A DNA stretch of 64,000 nucleotides from assembly GCA_934525595.1 (NCBI GenBank), contig CAKSZJ010000010.1:35658-99657 (forward strand), read 5' to 3'. Both the position numbers and the translations under genes were made by a program. The notes beneath the pieces are model-generated. The model worked only from the letters and a program-made list of their open reading frames with translations. It was not told where the DNA came from and did no database searches. The stretch is from an uncultured Chiayiivirga sp. GTDB lineage: Bacteria > Pseudomonadota > Gammaproteobacteria > Xanthomonadales > Xanthomonadaceae. Shown here one piece after another: positions 1-9,213 of the stretch; positions within the stretch are counted from its first letter, which is position 1, and the number at the start of each line of letters is the position of its first letter.

Positions 1-364
1 GGGTGTCCAGGCCCGGATAGAGCGGCAGCAGCGAGGGATGGATGTTGATCATCGGGATGGTCAGGCGGGACAGCGCATCGGCGGAGACGATGCGCATGTA
101 TCCCGCACAGACGATGAGGTGCGGCTGAACCTGCGCGACGCGCGCGAACAGGCGGGCGTCGTGCGAGGCGCGCGGTTCGCCGGCTTCGCGCGGTACCGGA
201 GCCGCCTCGATGCCGGCCTCGCGCGCCAGCGCGAGCGCGCCGGCGTCGGCCTGATCGGAAAACACCCCGACGATGCGATAGCCGGCGCGCGGCGCGCGGC
301 TCGTGGCCAGCAGCGCAGCCAGGTTGCTGCCCCGGCCCGAGGCCAGCACCGCGATCCGCAGCAT
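1..364 (-). CDS. purN: Phosphoribosylglycinamide formyltransferase (GART), 3'-truncated by window edge
   Basis: Transfers the formyl group of 10-formyl-THF to glycinamide ribonucleotide, step 3 of purine synthesis. About 121 residues are visible. The amino end has the nucleotide-binding loop LASGRGSNL (residues 7-15). Near the window edge INIHPSLLPLYPG carries the family's catalytic Asn-x-His pair; the AGYMR segment precedes it. The ATG shares one base with the purM TGA (TGATG), so purM and purN are translationally coupled on the minus strand, the usual gammaproteobacterial arrangement. The carboxyl end lies outside the window. Confidence 0.97.
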   Translation of the reverse strand, partial: MLRIAVLASGRGSNLAALLATSRAPRAGYRIVGVFSDQADAGALALAREAGIEAAPVPREAGEPRASHDARLFARVAQVQPHLIVCAGYMRIVSADALSRLTIPMINIHPSLLPLYPGLDT

Positions 365-1401
365 CAGCCGATCCGCACGCGTTCGTCGCCGTGCGCCGCG
401 ACCACTTCCCCGATCGGCCGCGTATCCAGCCCGGCCTGTTCCAGCATCGCCTGCATCGCAGCCGCCTCGCCGGCAGCGGCGATGATCACGAAGCCGATGC
501 CGCAGTTGAAGGTGCGCCACATTTCCGCGTCCGCGATGCCGCCTTCGCGCTGGATCCAGTCGAACACCGGCGGCAGTGCCAGCGCGCCGGCGTCGATCGC
601 CACGCCCAGCCCCTCGGGCACCACCCGGACGACGTTCTCGCTCAGCCCGCCGCCGGTGATGTGCGCCAGGGCGTGCGGAGCGTGCGCGGCGAGCAGGGCG
701 AGGATCGGCTTGACGTAGATTTGTGTGGGCGCCATCAGCGCGTCGCCCAGCGTGACGTCGCCGAGCTTCAGGTCCGGCGCGGCGCCGCTGCGCGCCAGCA
801 CGCGGCGGATCAGCGAATAGCCGTTGGAGTGCGGGCCGCTCGAGGCCACGCCGAGCAGCACGTCGCCGGCGCGCACCGCGCGGCCGTCGAGCAGCGTCGA
901 CTTTTCCACTCCGCCGACGCAGAAGCCGGCCAGGTCGTATTCGCCCGGCGGGTACATGTCGGGCATTTCCGCGGTTTCGCCGCCGATCAGCGCGCAGCCG
1001 GCGCGCACGCAGCCTTCCACGATGCCGCCGACCACGCGTGCGGCGGTGTCCACCTCGAGTTTCCCGGTGGCGAAGTAGTCGAGGAAGAACAGCGGCTCGG
1101 CGCCCTGCACCAGCACGTCGTTGACGCACATGCCGACCAGGTCGATGCCGATGCTGTCGTGGCGATTCCAGTCCTGCGCCAGCCGGAGCTTGGTTCCGAC
1201 GCCGTCGGTCCCCGACACCAGCACCGGCTCGCGGTACCTGTTCGACAGGTCGAACAGCGCGCCGAAGCCGCCCAGTCCGCCCATGACCTCGGGGCGGAAG
1301 CTGCGCCGCACCAAGGGCTTGATGCGGTCGACGAGAGCGTTGCCGGCGTCGATGTCGACGCCCGCGTCGCGGTAGGTGAGCGGCGGCTTGGCGGCGGTCA
1401 C
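364..1401 (-). CDS. purM: Phosphoribosylformylglycinamidine cyclo-ligase (AIR synthetase)
   Basis: ATP-dependent ring closure of FGAM to AIR in cytosolic purine synthesis. The 345-residue product matches the E. coli enzyme length. It begins with [14 protein letters not shown] and contains the glycine-rich PurM motifs [24 protein letters not shown] and [11 protein letters not shown]. The GTG at 1401 was chosen because it gives the family length. The open frame runs upstream for about 2.3 kb, but that part is antisense to the plus-strand genes and looks like a high-GC artefact. It is upstream of and overlaps purN by one base, and diverges from the DUF2066 gene. Confidence 0.97.
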   Translation of the reverse strand: MTAAKPPLTYRDAGVDIDAGNALVDRIKPLVRRSFRPEVMGGLGGFGALFDLSNRYREPVLVSGTDGVGTKLRLAQDWNRHDSIGIDLVGMCVNDVLVQGAEPLFFLDYFATGKLEVDTAARVVGGIVEGCVRAGCALIGGETAEMPDMYPPGEYDLAGFCVGGVEKSTLLDGRAVRAGDVLLGVASSGPHSNGYSLIRRVLARSGAAPDLKLGDVTLGDALMAPTQIYVKPILALLAAHAPHALAHITGGGLSENVVRVVPEGLGVAIDAGALALPPVFDWIQREGGIADAEMWRTFNCGIGFVIIAAAGEAAAMQAMLEQAGLDTRPIGEVVAAHGDERVRIG

Positions 1402-1428
1402 GGCAGAGTCCTGGCTGCGGGGTGCGCA

Positions 1429-1434
1429 ATTGTA
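1429..1434 (-). promoter_or_regulatory. Putative -10 box (TACAAT) for purMN
   Basis: On the minus strand TACAAT lies 27 nt upstream of the purM GTG. No good -35 hexamer is visible at 16-18 nt. The same TACAAT, preceded by a very similar 14-15 nt GC-rich stretch, occurs upstream of the enoyl-CoA hydratase operon (13260-13265), which supports a functional element. The reverse complement also reads as a GTAG-headed palindrome, so a REP-derived origin is possible. Confidence 0.4.
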
Positions 1435-1521
1435 GCCGTTCGCCTGCGGCGCGGTGGTCGATGCGTGGACGCTGCCGCCCGCCTTGCGGCACCATGCGCG
1501 CCTGTCTTCGAGGGTTTGCCC

Positions 1522-2565
1522 ATGTCGCGCGCTCCGTCTTTCTTCCGCCTGCTGCTGCTCGTGCTGCTGGCGATCGCGTCCTGTCCGGCAGCGCAGGCGC
1601 AGGCACCGGGTCCGTACGAGGGCGAAGTCGCGGTGGCGAGCCAGTCGGAAGCCGATCGCGCGGCGGCGCTGCCGCAGGCCCTCGCCCAGGTGCTGGCCAA
1701 GGCCGGGGCCCCGGCCGATGCCGCGCACGGCGTGGAGGCGTCGAGCCTCCTGCAGCAGTATCGCTATCGTCAGGATGTGGTGGAGCTGGGCGGAGTGCCG
1801 ACGCAGCGCCTGCACCTGATCGCGCGTTTCGACGCCGCCGGCGTGCAGCGACTGCTGGCGGCCGGCGGCGGCGCCGTGGTGGCGCCGGCGCAGCGCGCCC
1901 AGCCGATCGTCTGGCTGGCGATCGACGATGGGTCCGGGGCGCGCATCGTGTCGCAGGATGCGGCGGCAGCCATGCTGCCGCTGACCACCCGTGCCGGTGA
2001 GCGCGGCCTTCGCCTGCGGCTGCCCGCGTGGGATGCCCAGGATCAGGCCATCCTCCGCGCCCTGGACCTGGCCGGCGAAGAGACCTACGCGGTGGATGCG
2101 GTCACGCGACGCTATGGCGGGCCGGCGCTGATCGGCTGGCTGCGGCGCGGCGAGGGCGGCTGGGTGGCGGACTGGCGCGTGCGCGATGGGGAAACCGAGA
2201 TCGGGCGCTGGCAGACCCGTGATCCGCAGGCCGCCGCGGCGCTGGCTGCGGGTGCGGACGGCGCGGTCGATGCGCTGGCGCGACGGCAGGCGCAGGTGAC
2301 GCTTTCCGGCCCGGCCGGAACCTATCGCGTCGTGGTGCAGGGCCTGGAAAGCGCCGCCGACTATGCGCGCGTGCTCGCGACGCTGCGCCGTCAGGCGATC
2401 GTGCGTGCGGTGTCTCCGGTCGCCCTGGCGGCCGGTCGCGTGGAACTGGACGTGGAGCTGGGTGCGGGCGTCGCAAGCCTCGCGCAGCTGCTGGCGGGCG
2501 GCGCGCTGGAATCGGTCTCGGTCGGTGACCTGGACGCGCCCAGCGAGTTCACCCTGCGCCGCTGA
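1522..2565 (+). CDS. DUF2066 secreted/periplasmic protein
   Basis: 347 residues with a clear Sec signal peptide ([22 protein letters not shown], cleavage near residue 27). The rest is soluble, alternating Ala/Arg-rich strands and helices. I recognise it as a DUF2066 protein from the amino-terminal [20 protein letters not shown] region and the purM/DUF2066/perM/hda gene order known in Pseudomonas and Xanthomonas relatives; its biochemical role is unknown. The ATG at 1522 starts the signal peptide exactly. It diverges from purM with a 120-nt shared upstream region and is followed after 90 nt by perM. Confidence 0.82.
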   Translation: MSRAPSFFRLLLLVLLAIASCPAAQAQAPGPYEGEVAVASQSEADRAAALPQALAQVLAKAGAPADAAHGVEASSLLQQYRYRQDVVELGGVPTQRLHLIARFDAAGVQRLLAAGGGAVVAPAQRAQPIVWLAIDDGSGARIVSQDAAAAMLPLTTRAGERGLRLRLPAWDAQDQAILRALDLAGEETYAVDAVTRRYGGPALIGWLRRGEGGWVADWRVRDGETEIGRWQTRDPQAAAALAAGADGAVDALARRQAQVTLSGPAGTYRVVVQGLESAADYARVLATLRRQAIVRAVSPVALAAGRVELDVELGAGVASLAQLLAGGALESVSVGDLDAPSEFTLRR

Positions 2566-2655
2566 TGGCGCTTCGCCGCGACGCGGCGCGGTCACTCGGG
2601 CGTCCGCGCAGCGTCCCTGACCTTCAGGAATGCCGATGAAGCGCTGGAGAAGACG

Positions 2656-3837
2656 ATGAGCGATACGCACAAGTGGCAGATGGCCGCGCTGGTGCTGGGA
2701 ATCGGCCTGCTGCTGTGGCTGCTGGGCCCGGTGCTGACGCCGTTCGTGGTCGCCGCGCTGCTGGCCTATCTCGGCGATCCGATGGTGGACCGCCTGGAGC
2801 GGCTGCGGCTGTCGCGCACCGGCGCGGTCGTCATCGTGTTCCTGCTGATGACCCTTACTCTGGTGGGTGTGGTTCTGCTGCTGATTCCCCTTCTGGAGCG
2901 GCAGGTCTCCACCCTCATCGACCAGTTTCCGCGCTATCGCGACTGGTTCACTGGCACCGTGCTGCCCTGGATCACCCAGCGCACCGGCGTGGAGATCGAA
3001 GGGATCGATCTCGAATACCTCTACGGCATGCTGCGCGACCACTGGAAGCAGGCCGGCGGCTTCGCCGCTGCGGTGCTGGGCGGCATCTCGCGCTCGGGCC
3101 TGGTGATCATCGGCTGGCTGGTCAACCTGGCACTGATCCCGGTGGTGGCCTTCTATCTGCTGCGCGACTGGGACGTGATGGTGGAGAAGATCCGCCTGCT
3201 GATCCCGCGCAAGGTCGAGCCGGTCATCTCGCGCCTCGCGCGCGAGGCCGACAGCGTGCTCGGCGGCTTCCTGCGCGGCCAGCTCAGCGTGATGGTGGCG
3301 CTGGGCGCGATCTATTCGATCGGGCTGTGGATGGTGGGCATCGACCTGGCGCTGCTGATCGGGATGATGGCCGGGCTGGTGAGCTTCATCCCCTACCTCG
3401 GTGCCATCGTGGGCGTGGGCGCCGCCCTGATCGCGGCCCTGGTGCAGCACGGCGACCTTACCCACGTGCTGCTGGTGGGGCTGGTGTTCGGCGTCGGACA
3501 GACGCTGGAGAGCGTGGTGCTGACGCCGTTCCTGGTCGGAGACCGGATCGGCATGCATCCGGTCGCGGTGATCTTCGCGGTGATGGCCGGCGGCCAGCTC
3601 TTCGGCTTCGTCGGCGTGCTGGCGGCGCTGCCGGTGGCCGCGGTGGTGATGGTGATCCTGCGCTACCTGTACGAGGAATACACCGCGAGCCGGCTGTACG
3701 CCGGCGACCACCCACCGGCGGACGGTCTGCCGCCTCCCGCCGGGGGGCCGCCGGGGCTGCGGCGCAAGACAAATCCGCGTGGGCGCAGGCGGCGAGGACG
3801 TCCTCCGGAGACCGATCCGGATGGATCAGGCGCATGA
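2656..3837 (+). CDS. perM: AI-2E family transporter / PerM-like permease
   Basis: 393-residue polytopic inner-membrane protein with about eight hydrophobic segments in the AI-2E/PerM pattern. An amino-terminal pair (residues 8-45) and a third segment near 55-80 are followed by a long soluble stretch with [16 protein letters not shown], then by clustered segments over 135-340. Substrate is unknown: family members have been linked to AI-2 export, ion/proton antiport or permease function. The last ~45 residues are a Pro/Gly/Arg-rich cytoplasmic tail. The gene ends in an ATGA overlap with hda, so the two are coupled. Confidence 0.88.
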   Translation: MSDTHKWQMAALVLGIGLLLWLLGPVLTPFVVAALLAYLGDPMVDRLERLRLSRTGAVVIVFLLMTLTLVGVVLLLIPLLERQVSTLIDQFPRYRDWFTGTVLPWITQRTGVEIEGIDLEYLYGMLRDHWKQAGGFAAAVLGGISRSGLVIIGWLVNLALIPVVAFYLLRDWDVMVEKIRLLIPRKVEPVISRLAREADSVLGGFLRGQLSVMVALGAIYSIGLWMVGIDLALLIGMMAGLVSFIPYLGAIVGVGAALIAALVQHGDLTHVLLVGLVFGVGQTLESVVLTPFLVGDRIGMHPVAVIFAVMAGGQLFGFVGVLAALPVAAVVMVILRYLYEEYTASRLYAGDHPPADGLPPPAGGPPGLRRKTNPRGRRRRGRPPETDPDGSGA

Positions 3838-4553
3838 CCTTGACGCCGCAGCTGCCGCTGGCGCTGCGCCCGGCGCCCGACTTCCGCTTCGAGACCTTCG
3901 TCGGCGCGCCCGAGGCGGTCGGTCGGCTGCGCGCGATGGCCGTGGGCGAGCCGGGGTTCGTGCTGCTGTCCGGGCCCGAGGGCAGCGGCAAGACCCACCT
4001 TGCCATCGCCACCGCGCAGGCCGCCGCGGCTGCGGGCATTGCGGTGCAATACGTGCCGCTGGCGCGCCTTCGGGGACGGGTGGAAGACGGACTGGCCGGG
4101 CTGGACCGGCTCGGCCTGGTGGTGCTCGACGGGCTGGAGGCGGTGCTGGGCGCGCGCGTCGATGAGGTTGCGCTGTTCGATTTCCACAACCGCTGCCACG
4201 CCGCCGGGTGCATGCTGCTTTACGTGGCCGCCCAGTCTCCGGCCGGACTGGCGGTGGACCTGCCGGACCTGCGCTCGCGCCTGGGCCAGTGCGTCCAGCT
4301 GATCCTGCCGCGCAGCGACGATGCGCTGCGCGCGGCGATCCTTCAGCGCAGGGCGCGGGATCGCGGCTGGACGCTCGACGAGGCGGCGGCGGGCTATCTG
4401 CTGCGTCGGGTGGGGCGCGACATGGTTTCGCTGGTGGCCCTGCTCGATCGGCTGGATCGGGCCAGCCTGGCCGAACAGCGCCGCGTCACGGTGCCGCTCA
4501 TCCGTGCCGTGCTGGAGCGGGCCGAGGGCGGCGAGACCGCCGGCCCGCCGTGA
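3834..4553 (+). CDS. hda: DnaA regulatory inactivator Hda
   Basis: 239-residue AAA+ protein. With the beta clamp, Hda stimulates hydrolysis of DnaA-bound ATP (RIDA) to block re-initiation. [13 protein letters not shown] contains the amino-terminal clamp-binding QLPLAL motif, the family hallmark. The Walker A-like loop is SGPEGSGKTH (near residues 46-55) and the Walker B-like stretch is LVVLDGLEAV, where the usual second acid is replaced by Gly; such erosion is common in Hda. SRLGQCVQL precedes the sensor region. It overlaps perM by ATGA and is convergent with the next gene, 9 nt away. Confidence 0.93.
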   Translation: MTLTPQLPLALRPAPDFRFETFVGAPEAVGRLRAMAVGEPGFVLLSGPEGSGKTHLAIATAQAAAAAGIAVQYVPLARLRGRVEDGLAGLDRLGLVVLDGLEAVLGARVDEVALFDFHNRCHAAGCMLLYVAAQSPAGLAVDLPDLRSRLGQCVQLILPRSDDALRAAILQRRARDRGWTLDEAAAGYLLRRVGRDMVSLVALLDRLDRASLAEQRRVTVPLIRAVLERAEGGETAGPP

Positions 4554-4562
4554 TGGCGCGGC

Positions 4563-4970
4563 TCAGAACAGGTCGCCGCCGGCTGAGAAGCTGCGCTCCA
4601 TGCGGTCGCCCAGGCCGCCGATCTCCAGCACGATGCGGTCCACCTCGGCGGCGGTGAGCGAGGCGTAGGGGCGGTTCTCGCACAGGTTCAGGTAGGGCAC
4701 GCCGTCCAGTTCGGAGAGGGCGAGATAGCCCACCCGCTGCGCCCAGTTGAAGTGCAGGGCGCGCCGCGCGTCGACGCCGGTGATGGGCGCGATCGCGGTG
4801 CTGACGCGAAGGAAGAGGCGGCCGTCATCGTCCTGCATCTCGGTCAGGTAGATGGTCTGCCGGCGTGCGCCCTGATCCAGCGACAGCTCGACGCCCAGGA
4901 GGTAGGCATCGCTGGTCCGGACCGTGTAGTGGGCGAGGATGTGGGCGCGGATCTGCTCGAAGGTCTGCAT
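4563..4970 (-). CDS. YbjN-like (type III secretion chaperone-like fold) protein
   Basis: 135-residue soluble protein, no signal or membrane segment. The pattern FEQIRAHILAHY...LLGVELSLDQGARRQTIYLTEMQ...FLRVSTAIAPITG suggests a YbjN/secretion-chaperone-like alpha-beta fold; this is a pattern-level guess. The function is not established. The ATG at 4970 is the only good start. It is convergent with hda and diverges from the alkyltransferase-like gene with 71 nt between them. Confidence 0.65.
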   Translation of the reverse strand: MQTFEQIRAHILAHYTVRTSDAYLLGVELSLDQGARRQTIYLTEMQDDDGRLFLRVSTAIAPITGVDARRALHFNWAQRVGYLALSELDGVPYLNLCENRPYASLTAAEVDRIVLEIGGLGDRMERSFSAGGDLF

Positions 4971-5041
4971 GGGAATCTGACAGGAAAGGGCAGCGGGTAT
5001 TCTAGCCACCGCCGCACGTTTTCCCGCCACGAGGCCGATGC

Positions 5042-5377
5042 ATGTCCCAGACCGAGGCTGAACTGCGCCGCCTGAGTATCCTGGCCGCGATCCGCGCGGT
5101 GCCTGCAGGCCGTACCGCAAGCTATGGCCAGATCGCGCGCCGCGCCGGTTTTCCGCGCTGCGCCCGGCTGGTGGCGCGGATCCTGTCCGAGGCCGACGCG
5201 GCGCTGCCCTGGCACCGCATCGTGCGTTCCGACGGGCGCATCGCCTTTCCGCCCGGATCGGCGGCGTTCGACGAGCAGGTCGCGCGCCTGCGCGGCGAGG
5301 GCGTGGCCGTCACCGGCGGTCGGGTGCGGTCGACAGGCGATGCGGACGCCTGGCTGGATCAGGTGCTGTGGGGCTGA
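5042..5377 (+). CDS. Alkyltransferase-like protein (ATL; inactive MGMT homologue)
   Basis: 111 residues, the size of the MGMT DNA-binding domain alone. In O6-alkylguanine-DNA methyltransferases the acceptor Cys sits in PCHR; here the motif is PWHRI (residues 56-60) with Trp57 in its place, the signature of ATL proteins such as E. coli YbaZ. These bind O6-alkylguanine, flip it and hand the lesion to nucleotide excision repair. The DNA-recognition region VPAGRTASYGQIARRAG is intact. Cytoplasmic. The aidB-type gene at 24420 is another alkylation-associated gene in the window. Confidence 0.9.
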   Translation: MSQTEAELRRLSILAAIRAVPAGRTASYGQIARRAGFPRCARLVARILSEADAALPWHRIVRSDGRIAFPPGSAAFDEQVARLRGEGVAVTGGRVRSTGDADAWLDQVLWG

Positions 5378-5392
5378 CGCGCCGCGCCCGCG

Positions 5393-5398
5393 TAGAAT
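5393..5398 (+). promoter_or_regulatory. Putative -10 box (TAGAAT) for rhomboid gene
   Basis: CGTAGAATGCC lies 31 nt upstream of the rhomboid ATG; a near-identical CGGTAGAATCG lies upstream of gltX. No convincing -35 is seen. Confidence 0.35.
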
Positions 5399-5429
5399 GC
5401 CCTTTCTTCCGCCAGCCGGTTCCCTCGCC

Positions 5430-6080
5430 ATGCTCGACAACGTGCCACCGATCACGCGCGCGCTGCTGATCGCCAACGTGCTGCTGTTCCTGGCCATCAT
5501 GGGGCTGGGCGAGGCGCGCTTCCTGGACCTGATGCTCTGGCCGATGGGCGACTATCCGGTGCGCCTGCCGGACGGTTCCACGGGGCTGGTCGGGTTCCTG
5601 CCCTGGCAGCTGCTGAGCTACGGATTCCTGCACGGTGGCATGACCCACCTGTTCTTCAACATGTTCGCGCTGTGGATGTTCGGCGGCCCGCTGGAGGCGA
5701 CCTGGGGCAGCCGCCGCTTCCTGCACTACTACCTCGTCTGCGTGCTGGGCGCCGGCCTGGTGCAGCTGCTGCTGGCGACGCTCGCGGCCAATGGCGGCGG
5801 CATTCCCTATCCGACGGTCGGCGCCTCGGGCGGCGTGTTCGGGCTGCTGCTCGCCTACGGCCTGCTGTTTCCCAATCACCGGCTGATGCTGCTGTTTCCG
5901 CCGATCCCGATGCGTGCGCGCACCTTCGTGATCTGCTACGGCCTGCTCGAACTGTTCCTCGGCGTGACCGGCACCGCGCCCGGCGTGGCGCACTTCGCCC
6001 ATCTGGGCGGCATGGCCTTCGGCTTCCTGTTGCTCCAGTACTGGCGTGGACGCTGGCCGTTCCGCCGCACGCGCCGCTGA
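5430..6080 (+). CDS. Rhomboid family intramembrane serine protease
   Basis: 216-residue protein with six hydrophobic segments. The catalytic dyad is visible: Ser133 in GASGGVFG and His191 in AHLGG. The oxyanion-side HxxxN element is HLFFNMFALW, preceded by LLSYGFLHGGMTH. The length is that of a core six-helix bacterial rhomboid without extra cytosolic domains. It would cleave transmembrane substrates in the inner membrane; substrates cannot be inferred. The ATG at 5430 begins just before the first membrane segment (ITRALLIANVLLFLAIMGLG). It has a candidate TAGAAT promoter upstream. Confidence 0.93.
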   Translation: MLDNVPPITRALLIANVLLFLAIMGLGEARFLDLMLWPMGDYPVRLPDGSTGLVGFLPWQLLSYGFLHGGMTHLFFNMFALWMFGGPLEATWGSRRFLHYYLVCVLGAGLVQLLLATLAANGGGIPYPTVGASGGVFGLLLAYGLLFPNHRLMLLFPPIPMRARTFVICYGLLELFLGVTGTAPGVAHFAHLGGMAFGFLLLQYWRGRWPFRRTRR

Positions 6081-6112
6081 GGTGACGCGCTTCACGGATC
6101 GGCCCCGGATCA

Positions 6113-6141
6113 TTGTCGCGCGCGCGCGCAGCGCCTAGACT
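6113..6141 (+). promoter_or_regulatory. Putative sigma70 promoter TTGTCG-N17-TAGACT
   Basis: TTGTCG (6113-6118) and TAGACT (6136-6141) are separated by 17 nt and stand 28 nt upstream of the next ATG. It is the best-spaced -35/-10 pair seen in the first 10 kb. Confidence 0.5.
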
Positions 6142-6169
6142 TGCGCGGGCACTTTTCAGGGACGTGGCA

Positions 6170-6652
6170 ATGTTCAGGACGATGACGACGGGTGCGGTGC
6201 TGCTGGCCGCTGTGGTGCTGTCCGGCGATGCGCTGGCGGTGAGCTGCAACAGCGAGGTCGGGCAGCCGCTGCCGGTGCGCACCACGCCGGTGCCGCCCCT
6301 GTATTCGGGCATGCTCGGCCGCCCTGCGGCGCTTGCCGCGCCGCGCACGCTGCTGGCCGAGAGCCGCGACGAGTCCCTGGCGCTGGACGTGGTGCTGATG
6401 CGCCTTCGCCTTGAGGCCTGTGCCGCGCAGCCCAAGGACGAGTTCGCCAACTACGTGCCCAAGACCGAGTTCGACAACACGCCGTATCGGTTCAACATGG
6501 ACAAGGGCAAGAAGTTCACCGCGGCCGAGTTCGACGCCTGGATGAAAAGCCGCGGCGTGCGCGTGGTGCCGGTCCGGCCCGCCGCCCCAGGCGAGGCGCC
6601 GGCCGCTGCCGGTCAGGCTGCCGCCACCGGAGCCGCCGCGGTTTCCGATTGA
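6170..6652 (+). CDS. Hypothetical secreted protein
   Basis: 160 residues, not recognised. A signal peptide is visible (TGAVLLAAVVLSGDALA, cleavage near residue 23), followed by a short Cys-containing mature start (VSCNSEVGQPLP). A charged segment DEFANYVPKTEFDNTPYRFNMDKGKKFTA carries alternating Tyr/Phe, and the tail is Ala/Pro-rich. Two Cys residues remain in the mature part and could pair in the periplasm. The ATG at 6170 fits the signal peptide and the promoter at 6113-6141. It probably reads as a single gene ahead of rnr. Confidence 0.7.
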   Translation: MFRTMTTGAVLLAAVVLSGDALAVSCNSEVGQPLPVRTTPVPPLYSGMLGRPAALAAPRTLLAESRDESLALDVVLMRLRLEACAAQPKDEFANYVPKTEFDNTPYRFNMDKGKKFTAAEFDAWMKSRGVRVVPVRPAAPGEAPAAAGQAAATGAAAVSD

Positions 6653-6705
6653 CTGCACTGGCACGCGCGGCCTGCTGCGTGCGCCGCGCGTAGTAGCATG
6701 TGCGG

Positions 6706-9192
6706 ATGACGAAGAATACGAGCGGCCGGCGCGGGAAGTCCGGCAACGAGGGGCCCGGGCGGCCCGGCTGGATGCCGGAGTCGCTGGTTCAGGCCGAGAC
6801 CGCTGAAAAGCGCACGCCCGGTTCGAAGCGCCCGCGCAAGGGCACCGGCGCGGAGGCTTCGCCGGCAGCATTGAAGAAGGTTCGCACCGAGGAGGCGCGC
6901 GCGCCGCGCCGCAAATCCGATGCGCCGCCGCCGGCCGCGTCTGCCGGCCGCCGCGCGGCAAAGCCCGCCAGGGCAACGCCCATGCCCGATCGCTACGCCG
7001 AGCGCGAAGCGCTGCGCTACGAGCGCCCCATCGCCAGCCGCGAAGCAATCCTGGCGCTGGTGGACCAGGCCGACGGGCCGCAGTCGATCGAGCGGCTGGC
7101 CGAACAGCTCGGGCTGACGGCCCCCGACCGCTTCGAGGCACTCAGCCGCCGCCTCGCCGCCATGCTGCGCGACGGCCAGCTGCACGTGAACCGGCGCGGC
7201 GGCTACGTGCCGGCGCAGAAGACGGCGCTGATCGCCGGCACCGTCACCGCCAATCCAGAGGGCTTCGGCTTCCTGCGCCCGGATGCCGGCGGCGAGGATC
7301 TGTTCCTGCCGCCGCGCGAGATGCGCAAGGTGTTCCACGGCGACCGCGTGCTGGTCAACGTGGTGAACGTCGACGCGCGCGGGCGGCGCGAGGGCAGCAT
7401 CGTCGAGGTGCTCGAGCGCCGCGTGACGCGGCTGGTCGGCCGCTACGACGAGCGCGCCGGCATCGGCCACGTCACCCCGGACGACCGCCGCCTGCTGCAG
7501 GACGTGCTGATTCCGCCCGAGGCGCGCAAGGGCGCGCGGCCCGGGCAGCTGGTGGTATGCGAAGTGGTGGAAGCGCCGGCGCACGGGCGTCCGCCGATCG
7601 GGCGCGTGCTGACGGTGCTGGGCGATGCCCTCACCCCTTCGCTGGTGGTCGAGGTGGCGATCCACGGCCACGGACTGCCGCACGTCTTCCCCGATGCGGT
7701 GCTGGAGCAGGCCGCTGCGGTGCCGCAGGAGGTACCGGCCGATGCGGCCGCAGCGCGCGTCGATCTGCGCGCGCTGCCGCTGGTGACCATCGACGGCGAG
7801 GACGCGCGCGATTTCGACGATGCGGTCTGGTGCGAACCCAACCGAGACGGTTTCCGCCTGGTGGTGGCGATCGCGGACGTTTCACACTACGTCGGCCCCG
7901 AGTCGCCGCTCGACGAAGAGGCACGCACCCGCGCCACCTCGGTGTACTTTCCCGGCTACGTGATCCCGATGCTGCCGCAGACGCTGTCCAACGGCATCTG
8001 CTCGTTGCGCCCCGACGAGGACCGCCTGTGCTTCGTCTGCGACATGCAGGTCGATCGTGCCGGCGAGGTGGTGCGTTCGAAGTTCTACGAGGCGGTGATG
8101 CGTTCGCACGCCCGCCTGACCTATTCCCAGGTCTGGAGCGCGGTCGGCGAGGACGATCCGGAGGCCATCGCGCAGGTCGGCGCGCGCATGCCGCAGCTGC
8201 GGCATCTGCATCAGCTCTACCGCCTGCTTGCCCGCGCCCGCGCGGCGCGCGGCGCGATCGAGTTCGAGACCGGCGAGGTGCACTTCCTGCTGGGACCGGG
8301 CGGCGAAGTGGTGCAGGGCGGCATGCAGGAACGCAACGATGCCCACAAGCTGATCGAGGAATGCATGATCGCGGCCAACGTCGAGGCGGCGCGTTTCCTG
8401 CTGAAGAAGAAGGTTCCCGCGCCGTTTCGCGTGCACGATCGGCCGCCCGAGCAGAAGTATGCGGATCTGCAGGAGTTCCTTGCCGAATTCAAGCTCTCCA
8501 TGCCGCCCTGGGCCACGGTGCAGCCGCGCGACTTCACCGCGCTGCTGAAGAAGGCGCGCAAGCGCGCCGACGGAGCCCTGATCGAATCGGTGCTGCTGCG
8601 CTCGCAGAGCCTTGCGAGCTATGCCACCCAGAACATCGGCCATTTCGGCCTCGCGCTGGAGGCCTACGCGCACTTCACTTCGCCGATCCGCCGCTACGCC
8701 GACCTCCTCGTGCACCGTGCGCTCAAGCACGCGCTGAGCGGGGGGCGCGCCACCGATTTCCGCTATGCGCCGCACGACATGGCCAGCCTGTGCCTGCACT
8801 GCTCCGAACGCAGCCGCCGCGCCGAGGAAGCCGAACGCGAGGTCGACGAGCGCTACCGCGCGGCGTGGATGGAGCAGCACGTGGGCGGCGAATTCGACGG
8901 CATCGTCTCGGGCGTGACCTCGTTCGGCCTGTTCGTGGAAATGAGCGAATCCCGGGTTACCGGGCTGGTGCACGTGACCCAGTTGCCCAACGACTGGTAC
9001 CACTTCGACCCGGTGCGCAAGATCCTCGCCGGCGAGCGCAGCGGGCAGGCCTGGCGCCAGGGCGACGCCGTGCGCGTGCTGGTGCTGCGCGCCAGCATCG
9101 AGGACCGTCGCATCGACCTGCGTCTGGCGCTGGACGCGTCCAACCCTGTGCCCGTGCGCGGAACCCGCCGTGCCCGCAGCGCGGCCCGCTGA
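6706..9192 (+). CDS. rnr: Ribonuclease R (3'-5' exoribonuclease)
   Basis: 828 residues. Processive 3'-5' exonuclease that degrades structured RNA and takes part in rRNA/tmRNA quality control. A basic, Ala/Lys/Arg-rich extension of about 100 residues is followed by a winged-helix segment, cold-shock OB domains (TANPEGFGFLRPD), and the RNB catalytic domain with TIDGEDARDFDDAV, whose acidic residues bind metal. YAHFTSPIRRYADLLVHR closes the catalytic domain, and an S1 domain (FDGIVSGVTSFGLFVEM) follows. The ATG at 6706 is preferred; an in-frame GTG at 6700 would add two residues. It is followed after 21 nt by rlmB, the conserved rnr-rlmB pair. Confidence 0.96.
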   Translation: MTKNTSGRRGKSGNEGPGRPGWMPESLVQAETAEKRTPGSKRPRKGTGAEASPAALKKVRTEEARAPRRKSDAPPPAASAGRRAAKPARATPMPDRYAEREALRYERPIASREAILALVDQADGPQSIERLAEQLGLTAPDRFEALSRRLAAMLRDGQLHVNRRGGYVPAQKTALIAGTVTANPEGFGFLRPDAGGEDLFLPPREMRKVFHGDRVLVNVVNVDARGRREGSIVEVLERRVTRLVGRYDERAGIGHVTPDDRRLLQDVLIPPEARKGARPGQLVVCEVVEAPAHGRPPIGRVLTVLGDALTPSLVVEVAIHGHGLPHVFPDAVLEQAAAVPQEVPADAAAARVDLRALPLVTIDGEDARDFDDAVWCEPNRDGFRLVVAIADVSHYVGPESPLDEEARTRATSVYFPGYVIPMLPQTLSNGICSLRPDEDRLCFVCDMQVDRAGEVVRSKFYEAVMRSHARLTYSQVWSAVGEDDPEAIAQVGARMPQLRHLHQLYRLLARARAARGAIEFETGEVHFLLGPGGEVVQGGMQERNDAHKLIEECMIAANVEAARFLLKKKVPAPFRVHDRPPEQKYADLQEFLAEFKLSMPPWATVQPRDFTALLKKARKRADGALIESVLLRSQSLASYATQNIGHFGLALEAYAHFTSPIRRYADLLVHRALKHALSGGRATDFRYAPHDMASLCLHCSERSRRAEEAEREVDERYRAAWMEQHVGGEFDGIVSGVTSFGLFVEMSESRVTGLVHVTQLPNDWYHFDPVRKILAGERSGQAWRQGDAVRVLVLRASIEDRRIDLRLALDASNPVPVRGTRRARSAAR

Positions 9193-9213
9193 TTCCCGAG
9201 AGAATGATTCGCC

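Noticed and set aside
364..3711. 1115-codon minus-strand open frame covering purM and beyond
   Set aside because: Only the purM part is protein-like. The rest is antisense to DUF2066 and perM, low-complexity and His/Arg/Gln-rich, a high-GC frame artefact.
5042..5377. Active methylguanine methyltransferase
   Set aside because: The acceptor Cys is Trp; it is an ATL protein, not an active transferase.
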